Of a stretch of 21,774 nt of DNA, positions 16,887 through 21,774 are shown one piece after another (position 1 is the stretch's first letter; each line of letters opens with the position of its first letter). Made by a program: the position numbers and the translations under genes. A model generated the notes under the pieces. That model was given only the letters and a program-made list of their open reading frames with translations, did not search any database and had not been told where the DNA came from. The stretch lies in the NCBI GenBank assembly GCA_035378955.1, contig DAOSUS010000048.1, positions 1-21,774 of the forward strand, in the 5' to 3' direction. This DNA is from Candidatus Hydrogenedens sp. Lineage in GTDB: Bacteria; Hydrogenedentota; Hydrogenedentia; Hydrogenedentales; Hydrogenedentaceae.

Positions 16887-16905
16887 ATAGTGTTTATACA
16901 TTCAA
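16877..16905 (-). promoter_or_regulatory. Sigma70-type promoter for the sulfotransferase-like gene
   Basis: On the minus strand, TTGAAT (16905-16900) and TATAAA (16882-16877) are separated by 17 bases, and the predicted RNA start is near 16870. The -10 overlaps the opposing -10 of the HtrA lipoprotein promoter by two bases. Confidence 0.5.
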
Positions 16906-16920
16906 TTATAGGAAAGAATT

Positions 16921-18324
16921 ATGAAAGATATAAAAGTCTTTAAAACAATTTATTTGCCTTTTTCTTTCGTTCTGTTATGTATACTTTCTATATCAGGCTG
17001 TGCCACACTTTCTAATGGAGGTGTTTTACAGTCAGAGATATTAAAAGCGAAGGCAAAAGTTGTTCCTGCATTAGTTCATTTAAATCCTGTTAAGCCTGTT
17101 TACACATTAGGAAAGAAAGAAGAAGTAATAGTTATTGGAAGTGGTTTTATTATATCGAAAGATGGCTATGTAGTAACGAATGAGCATGTTGTAGGTGAAA
17201 GTAAAAAAGTAAAATGTATTTTGAGTGATAAGCGAGAAATAGAAGCAGAAGTGATAGGAACAGACCCATTTACGGATATTGCAGTCTTAAAACTTCCTCC
17301 ACAAGAAAAATATGCTTTTGTATCTATGGGTAATTCAGATGTAGTGCAAACTGGAGAAATTGTCCTCGCTATGGGTAGTCCCCATGGACTTGCTCGCTCT
17401 GTATCTATGGGAATTGTGAGTATGACAGACCGTTATTTAGAAGACCAGCGAGGTGTTATCTCCGTATTTAATAACTTTATACAAACGGATGCAGCAATCA
17501 ATCAAGGAAATAGTGGCGGTCCTCTGGTAAATTTAAAAGGAGAAGTAATTGGGATTAATTCACGGATGTTATTAGGAGCCGAAAATGTAGGGTTTGCGAT
17601 ACCCATTAATATAGCCAGAGAAGTGGTGGAAGATATTATTAAAAACAAAAAAGTAAATAGAAGTTGGTTAGGACTAAACTTGCAAGAAATGAAAGCTATA
17701 ACAGAGGATACCAATAAACATGGAGTCGTTGTAGCCGATGTAGAAATAGATTCACCGGCATATAAGGTTGGAATACGCTCAGGTGATATTTTAACGGAAG
17801 TCAATGGAGAACCTGTTCATGCAAGATTTCAAGAAGACCTACCCTTAGTAAGAAAAAAATTAGCGAATTTAGAGGTAGGAAAAGAAGTAGAACTTACAAT
17901 TATACGGGGAGATAAAGAGGAAAAAGTAAAGGTTGTGCCCGATGTATATTCTCCTTATAAAGGACAAGAAATAGAATTTGCAGAATGGGGTTTTACCGCC
18001 TCGGATATTACAAATGAAATGATGAAGAGATTAAGAATTCCTAATAAAAATGGTATTTATATATCAGGTGTTCAGGAGGGTAGTGTTGCAAAAATATCAG
18101 GATTGTTAGCAGGAGATGTTATTTTAGAAATAGAAGGTAAATCTGTGAAGAACCTCGAAGAGTTTATGAATATATATAAACAGACAATTGATAATGGACA
18201 ATCCCGTGTTTTGCTTTTTGTTCAACGGGGTGTTGTTACCCGATATGTGTTGATAAAAAATACCTCAGAAAACCAACCCGAAATAAAAATGATGGATGAA
18301 GGACGGAGCCCAAGCCATGAATAG
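16921..18324 (+). CDS. HtrA-like serine protease, predicted lipoprotein, two PDZ domains
   Basis: A 467-residue HtrA/Deg-family protease with a lipoprotein signal. The lipobox I-S-G-C places the lipidated cysteine at C27, so the mature protein is membrane-tethered on the outer face of the inner membrane or on the outer membrane. The triad is complete: H89 in TNEHVVG, D119 in FTDIAVLK and S198 in GNSGGPL. The first PDZ domain begins at about 244 (SWLGLNLQ) and the second at about 356 (WGFTASDI) and runs near the end. A clean Shine-Dalgarno and promoter precede it. It overlaps the next gene by 8 bases, and that gene encodes a catalytically dead HtrA relative, suggesting that the two proteins work together. 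Confidence in the family is very high; the substrate is unknown. Confidence 0.95.
   Translation: MKDIKVFKTIYLPFSFVLLCILSISGCATLSNGGVLQSEILKAKAKVVPALVHLNPVKPVYTLGKKEEVIVIGSGFIISKDGYVVTNEHVVGESKKVKCILSDKREIEAEVIGTDPFTDIAVLKLPPQEKYAFVSMGNSDVVQTGEIVLAMGSPHGLARSVSMGIVSMTDRYLEDQRGVISVFNNFIQTDAAINQGNSGGPLVNLKGEVIGINSRMLLGAENVGFAIPINIAREVVEDIIKNKKVNRSWLGLNLQEMKAITEDTNKHGVVVADVEIDSPAYKVGIRSGDILTEVNGEPVHARFQEDLPLVRKKLANLEVGKEVELTIIRGDKEEKVKVVPDVYSPYKGQEIEFAEWGFTASDITNEMMKRLRIPNKNGIYISGVQEGSVAKISGLLAGDVILEIEGKSVKNLEEFMNIYKQTIDNGQSRVLLFVQRGVVTRYVLIKNTSENQPEIKMMDEGRSPSHE
18305..18308 (+). promoter_or_regulatory. Shine-Dalgarno site fixing the start of the HtrA-like pseudoprotease
   Basis: GGAG lies 8 bases before ATG 18317. 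It favours 18317 over the earlier in-frame ATG 18296, and the protein then begins directly with a hydrophobic export sequence. Confidence 0.6.
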
Positions 18325-19687
18325 CCCTTTTATAGTATCAGCACTTCTATTTATTCAAAATATATCATTAATGTTTGCACCTTCTCAGTTAGAAACCATT
18401 TATAACCAGATAATTCCCTCTATTGCGTTAGTTCAATACTCTTCTGAAGTAACAAACCAGATTACAGGAGAAACTTCACGAAAGGATGGGAATGCTCTTG
18501 GCTTGGTGGTTTCTGCCGATGGTTTAGTAATGGTTCCGGGATTTGTAGAAGTAGAAAATGTCTCTTCCTTTAACTTTAGAGTAAGGTTAAACATAAAAGG
18601 AGAAGAAAAAGAATTTAATGCGGTGAAATTGAGAAAACCAGAAGACCTTAACATTATGTTTTTAAAAATTAATAATGACACAAATATGAAATTTCCCTTC
18701 GCACAATTTGTAGAAGATTTACCTAAACTAGGTTCTGAAATTGCTATGGTCGGAATATTGGGAGAAACGGTAGATTATGTCCGATGTATAACTACAGCTC
18801 ATATAGGGGCTATTTTAGAAAAACCACGATTAACTTATTGTTTGGATGAAAATGTTCGATTGGGATTTGTAGGTGCACCCGTAATGAATGAACAGGGGAA
18901 GGTTATTGGTGTCGTGGGTTTTGATTTAAGTAAAGCAGAAGGGGGAGAAGTTTATACAAGAAGTGGGCACCCTCTTTTGTATCAATATGCATTATTCAAA
19001 AAATACATTCAAAATCCTCCTGCTGTTCAATCTCAAGATGACGAACAGGAGGCATGGTTAGGAGTTATTACTCAACCTTTGACAGATGATTTCGCAGAAT
19101 ATTGGGGATTGCCGAAAGAAGGCGGATTGATTGTTGCTACTATTGTAAATCCATCTCCAGCGTCAGAATGTGGCTTGAAAATAGGGGATATTATTAAGAA
19201 CTTTAACGGTGTTCCTATCCGAGCCAAATACGATAGTGATGTTACTTCATTTACAAAACTGGTTAGAGAAGCTGGTGCCGGAAATTCGGTTAAAATAGAA
19301 ATTCTTAGAAATAAGGAACCTATGGCATTAACAGCCGTATTAGGAACACGTCCTCGCAGGTCATCTGAGGCAGAGGAATTTGAATGGGAAGCCGTGGGGC
19401 TAACTGTTCGTGAAATCACACCAGACATACGAATAGCATTAAGTATAGAAGATACTGTTCAGGGTGTTTTGGTGTATCGTGTTAAGTCCGGAAGCCCTGC
19501 TCAGGTAGCAAGATTATCGAGAGGTTTTATTATTCAAGCCATTGGAGATTGGCCTACAAGGTCTATTGACGAGTTTAAAACAATTGTGAAAATGCTACAA
19601 GAAAAGAAACCTAAAGAGATTACATTTTTTGCAAAGATTGGAAACATTTCTGGATTTTTTAGAGTGCAACCTCGGTGGGAAGAATAA
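18317..19687 (+). CDS. Catalytically inactive HtrA-like protein with two PDZ domains
   Basis: A 456-residue protein with the HtrA layout: an N-terminal hydrophobic export segment (about 5-22), a trypsin-like fold (about 30-230), PDZ1 from about 246 (AWLGVITQ) and PDZ2 from about 355 to the end. The active site is lost. Where active relatives have T-N-x-H-V this protein has MVPGFVEV with F76 at the His position, and where they have GNSGGPL it has GFVGAPV with V185 at the Ser position. The Asp (D110 in PEDLN) remains. There is no frameshift, the PDZ domains are intact and it is translationally coupled to the active lipoprotein protease upstream. It is therefore more likely a functional pseudoenzyme (regulator, adaptor or chaperone) than a decaying gene. 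Confidence 0.88.
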   Translation: MNSPFIVSALLFIQNISLMFAPSQLETIYNQIIPSIALVQYSSEVTNQITGETSRKDGNALGLVVSADGLVMVPGFVEVENVSSFNFRVRLNIKGEEKEFNAVKLRKPEDLNIMFLKINNDTNMKFPFAQFVEDLPKLGSEIAMVGILGETVDYVRCITTAHIGAILEKPRLTYCLDENVRLGFVGAPVMNEQGKVIGVVGFDLSKAEGGEVYTRSGHPLLYQYALFKKYIQNPPAVQSQDDEQEAWLGVITQPLTDDFAEYWGLPKEGGLIVATIVNPSPASECGLKIGDIIKNFNGVPIRAKYDSDVTSFTKLVREAGAGNSVKIEILRNKEPMALTAVLGTRPRRSSEAEEFEWEAVGLTVREITPDIRIALSIEDTVQGVLVYRVKSGSPAQVARLSRGFIIQAIGDWPTRSIDEFKTIVKMLQEKKPKEITFFAKIGNISGFFRVQPRWEE

Positions 19688-19708
19688 ATAATTAATATCC
19701 ACTGATGT

Positions 19709-19737
19709 TTGAATTTTACATACTATTTTAATATAAT
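19709..19737 (+). promoter_or_regulatory. Sigma70-type promoter of the tRNA-Gly gene
   Basis: TTGAAT (19709-19714) and a perfect TATAAT (19732-19737) are separated by 17 bases. The predicted RNA start, near 19744, lies only about 8 bases before the mature tRNA 5' end, a common arrangement for tRNA genes. Confidence 0.7.
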
Positions 19738-19751
19738 TAATATACTATTGA

Positions 19752-19827
19752 GCGGGATTAACTCAGTTGGTAGAGTGCCAGCTTCCCAAGCTGGATGTCG
19801 CGGGTTCGAGACCCGTATCCCGCTCCA
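19752..19827 (+). tRNA. tRNA-Gly, anticodon CCC
   Basis: A complete 76-base cloverleaf. The acceptor stem pairs GCGGGAT with ATCCCGC, the D arm has ACTC/GAGT, and the anticodon stem CCAGC/GCTGG encloses TTCCCAA, giving anticodon CCC for the glycine codon GGG. The T arm contains GGTTCGAGACC, with one G-U pair at the base of its stem. The discriminator is T, as expected for bacterial tRNA-Gly, and the 3' CCA is encoded at 19825-19827. No other tRNA is nearby. GGG is a less used glycine codon in this AT-rich genome. Confidence 0.97.
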
Positions 19828-19844
19828 TTTTATTTTGATTTTTT
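19828..19844 (+). terminator. T-rich tract after tRNA-Gly, possible terminator
   Basis: Directly after the CCA comes a run of mostly T (TTTTATTTTGATTTTTT). The GC-rich T arm and acceptor stem of the tRNA could act as the hairpin. There is no separate stem-loop, so transcription might also continue into the REC-PAS gene. Confidence 0.3.
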
Positions 19845-19890
19845 AAGGGAAGAGGCGTAATAATATAAAAAATGTTTGTTTTTTTCATTT

Positions 19891-19895
19891 GAGGG
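19891..19895 (+). promoter_or_regulatory. Shine-Dalgarno site fixing the REC-PAS start
   Basis: GAGGG lies 7 bases before ATG 19903. It supports that start over an in-frame TTG at 19876, which has no such site. Confidence 0.65.
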
Positions 19896-19902
19896 CTCTG
19901 AT

Positions 19903-20682
19903 ATGTATCCAAAAGATAAGCAAATTGATTTGAGTAATTTGAGTATTCTTATAGCAGATGACCAGGAAAGTTTAACCAGTACTTTGGAAAAGGTGATAAA
20001 TAATATTTGGGGTTGTGCAATAAGGTGTGTTTACGATGGAGATTCTGTATTAACGGAATTAAAAAATGGATATATGGGAAAATCTTATGATGTATTAATA
20101 ACAGACATGATAATGCCGGGCATTTCTGGGTTAGAACTAATTCGTAAATCATTAGAAATTCAACCCGATCTGGCTATACTTGTAATGACCGCATATAAAG
20201 ACGATTTTTCTTTTTTAGATGTATTCAAAGAGGGAGCCCACGATATATTGTTAAAACCTTTTTCAAAGGATGAATTACAAGCAAAATTATACCGAGTCCT
20301 TCGCGAAATTCATTTCATTCAATCCTGTCGTTCCGCAGAGAGAAGATATAGAGGACTATTTAATTTATATGCAGATGGTATTGTAATTGTTAATCCTGCC
20401 AATGGTGTTATTAGGGAAACGAATAGTGCGATAACGAATTTATTGGGATACAAAATCGGAGAATTAGAAGGAGAACATTTTTGCAAAATATTATCGGACA
20501 CAGAAAATTCACGGTTTAATAAATGGTATGAGGTCTTTCTTGTGGAGGGGACAGGAACACTATCTGATGTGCAGGTAATAAAAAGAGATAAGACAATAAT
20601 CCATTGTGATATTTCTGGTGCCCGTGTTATTACAGATATTGATGATAATGTTTTCCTTATTTTAAAAGATGTAACGGAGTGA
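19903..20682 (+). CDS. Response regulator with REC and PAS domains (front half of a split REC-PAS-GGDEF protein)
   Basis: A 259-residue two-domain signalling protein. The receiver domain (about 12-136) has the acidic pair D19-D20, phosphoacceptor D68 in ITDMIMPG, T96 in VMTAY and K118 in LLKPF, so it should accept phosphate from a histidine kinase. A PAS domain follows (about 146-258; RYRGLFNLYADGIVIV, NLLGYKIGE, then the closing strand LILKDVTE). PAS domains normally end in this D-[IV]-T-E motif and pass straight into an output domain. Here TGA (20680-20682) stops translation at that junction, and the GGDEF output domain continues in the same frame two codons later. The protein could be phosphorylated, but without readthrough it has no output of its own. 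No kinase gene is visible nearby. Confidence 0.9.
   Translation: MYPKDKQIDLSNLSILIADDQESLTSTLEKVINNIWGCAIRCVYDGDSVLTELKNGYMGKSYDVLITDMIMPGISGLELIRKSLEIQPDLAILVMTAYKDDFSFLDVFKEGAHDILLKPFSKDELQAKLYRVLREIHFIQSCRSAERRYRGLFNLYADGIVIVNPANGVIRETNSAITNLLGYKIGELEGEHFCKILSDTENSRFNKWYEVFLVEGTGTLSDVQVIKRDKTIIHCDISGARVITDIDDNVFLILKDVTE
20676..20679 (+). promoter_or_regulatory. Shine-Dalgarno site for the separate GGDEF gene
   Basis: GGAG within the last codons of the REC-PAS gene lies 9 bases before ATG 20689. It would allow the GGDEF domain to be translated on its own by reinitiation just after the TGA. Confidence 0.5.
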
Positions 20683-20688
20683 AAAAGG

Positions 20689-21219
20689 ATGGAAGAGGAT
20701 ATAATCGAGGTGGCACAAAAGGATGAATTAACGGACTTATTCAATAAAAGGTCATTTGAAATGCAAATAGAGTGGGCTATAAAAAATGCAGAAGAAACAT
20801 ATACAAATTATGCCCTCCTTATGATTGATGTAGATAATTTTAAGAAATGTAATGATACTTATGGACATACAGTAGGAGATCAGGTACTCAGTAATTTAGG
20901 AAAAATTATTGCGAGGTGTATTCGTGGCAGTGATTCGGGATTTCGTTTCGGTGGTGACGAATTCGCTGTTATTTTGTGTGGAACCGAATCATCAATTAGT
21001 GTAAAAGTAGCAGAACGGATTCAGATACAGTTTGCAAAAATGGAAACCTATGGGACTTCACTGAGTATCGGAATTGCACAGTTCAAAATTGGAATGACAG
21101 CCGGAGAATTAATATCTCTTGCGGATAGAGCCTTATATGAAGCAAAAAAACAAGGGAAAAATGCTGTATTTTGTATCAATCCAGATGATAAAGTTGAATT
21201 ATTGGCAGATATTCTTTGA
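20689..21219 (+). CDS. GGDEF diguanylate cyclase domain protein
   Basis: A 176-residue protein that is almost only a GGDEF domain, which makes cyclic di-GMP from two GTP. The metal-binding IDVDNFKKCND block is at 46-56, the active-site RFGGDEF has GGDEF at 88-92, and the inhibitory I-site RGSD at 79-82 is correctly spaced five residues before it, so the enzyme looks active and product-inhibited. It has no sensor or dimerisation domain. Its frame is the same as that of the REC-PAS gene, and the intervening codons (stop, K, R, then M-E-E-D) recreate the usual PAS-GGDEF linker D-V-T-E-x-K-R-M-E-E. It is best viewed as the C-terminal half of a 438-residue response regulator, expressed by reinitiation, readthrough, or not at all in regulated form. 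Confidence 0.92.
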   Translation: MEEDIIEVAQKDELTDLFNKRSFEMQIEWAIKNAEETYTNYALLMIDVDNFKKCNDTYGHTVGDQVLSNLGKIIARCIRGSDSGFRFGGDEFAVILCGTESSISVKVAERIQIQFAKMETYGTSLSIGIAQFKIGMTAGELISLADRALYEAKKQGKNAVFCINPDDKVELLADIL

Positions 21220-21244
21220 AAAAAGGTTGATTAAAGCATAGTCG

Positions 21245-21774
21245 CTAATCTTTATTTAAAAAGAAGTCAGAAGTTTCTTTTACTATAATAGGGGTAAGGA
21301 TAACAAGGGAGAGAAGGTTAGGTACCGCCATAAATGCGTTAGCAGTGTCCGCTAATGTCCAAACCATATTTAATTTAAGATTGGCTCCCACAAAAACTCC
21401 CAAAACCCATAGTATCCTATAAATTACAATACTTTTCTCTTTGAATAAATATTCCCACGCCTTTTCTCCATAGTAAGACCAGCCTAATATTGTTGAATAC
21501 ACAAAAGTGATTAAAGCGATAGATAGGGCAATATTACCTACTGATGAAAAACTGTTTCATGCATATCTTACAATTTCCACAGGTGAAGAGGATTGCATCC
21601 ATGCTCCAGAAGAGACTAAAACAAGACCTGTGAGAAAACAAATTACGACAGTGTCCCAAAATGTGCCTGTGGCGGAAACAAGAGCTTGATGAACAGGATG
21701 TTTTGTTTTGGCAGCAGATGCAACAATAGGGGCACTACCGAGACCTGCTTCATTGGAAAATAATCCACGGGCAA
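21245..21774 (-). pseudogene. Sodium:alanine (AGCS) symporter, interrupted by in-frame TGA, partial at window end
   Basis: The C-terminal part of an alanine/glycine:cation symporter (AGCS family), an inner-membrane amino acid importer driven by sodium. Read on the minus strand from the window end, the frame gives the family signature ARGLFSNEAGLGSAPIV and then the helix ending LVLVSSGAW. It then meets TGA at 21559-21557. The same frame continues without a shift into TFVYSTILGWSYYGEKAW, another family signature, and the last helices end at the TAG 21247-21245. The N-terminal part lies outside the window. One base change is therefore enough to explain the break. It may be a real nonsense mutation, a sequence error, or a readthrough site. 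The first possible restart is GTG 21502, which would give only an 85-residue fragment. Confidence 0.85.

Noticed and set aside
19835..19863. Separate promoter for the REC-PAS gene (TTGATT, 17 bases, TAATAA)
   Set aside because: The -10 match is poor and the region is almost all A and T, so chance matches are likely.
20680..20682. Selenocysteine at the REC-PAS/GGDEF TGA
   Set aside because: The site is a linker where PAS-GGDEF proteins usually carry arginine or another ordinary residue, not a redox centre. There is no convincing hairpin just after it.
21229..21257. Possible terminator between the GGDEF gene and the symporter gene
   Set aside because: GATT/AATC and AGC/GCT can pair, but there are only seven pairs with a two-base bulge, and the hairpin overlaps the symporter stop. 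This is too weak to call.
21507..21689. Plus-strand 60-codon ORF near the window end
   Set aside because: It lies opposite conserved AGCS symporter sequence and has no recognisable content.

Overview
The window is an AT-rich, densely coded bacterial chromosome segment. Lipoprotein and Sec-type signal peptides, three HtrA-family proteins and a full Bat (aerotolerance) operon point to a diderm (Gram-negative) bacterium. The layout MoxR, DUF58, mini-BatD, two VWA proteins, TPR protein, BatD, BatE resembles operons I associate with Planctomycetota/Verrucomicrobiota-type and Hydrogenedentota-like lineages. No single gene fixes the phylum, so this assignment is weak. The chromosome appears to use the standard genetic code, with TAA, TAG and TGA all serving as stops. 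I see no insertion sequence, CRISPR array, phage gene or replication origin, and no gene-free stretch longer than about 215 bases (that one holds the tRNA).

Region 1 (1-13260, all + strand) reads as one long operon with gaps of at most 35 bases and several overlaps. It begins with a MoxR AAA+ ATPase cut by the window edge. Next come a DUF58 protein, a small BatD-like membrane protein, two VWA membrane proteins (BatA, BatB), a TPR protein (BatC-like), a secreted charged protein with a BatC-like tail, BatD and BatE. The stop codon of batE overlaps the TTG start of glnD (PII uridylyltransferase), and glnD overlaps an HtrA-type serine protease. MoxR/VWA/Bat systems are thought to assemble or remodel envelope complexes. 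Here that machinery is translationally linked to a nitrogen-status sensor and an envelope protease.

Region 2 (13278-19687) holds two divergent gene pairs. A minus-strand exported protein with two PKD-like repeats faces away from mnmG (tRNA wobble-uridine modification). A minus-strand sulfotransferase-like gene faces away from an HtrA lipoprotein gene, which is coupled to a second HtrA-like gene that has lost its catalytic His and Ser. Both intergenic regions show apparent bidirectional promoters in which the two opposing -10 elements overlap and each has a 17-base spacer.

Region 3 (19688-21774) has a tRNA-Gly(CCC) with its own promoter and encoded CCA. It is followed by a REC-PAS protein and a GGDEF diguanylate cyclase. 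These two lie in the same reading frame, separated by one TGA and two codons, so they look like a single REC-PAS-GGDEF protein split by a stop. The window ends inside a minus-strand sodium:alanine (AGCS) symporter gene that is also interrupted by an in-frame TGA. These two same-frame TGA interruptions, less than 900 bases apart, are the most unusual local signal.
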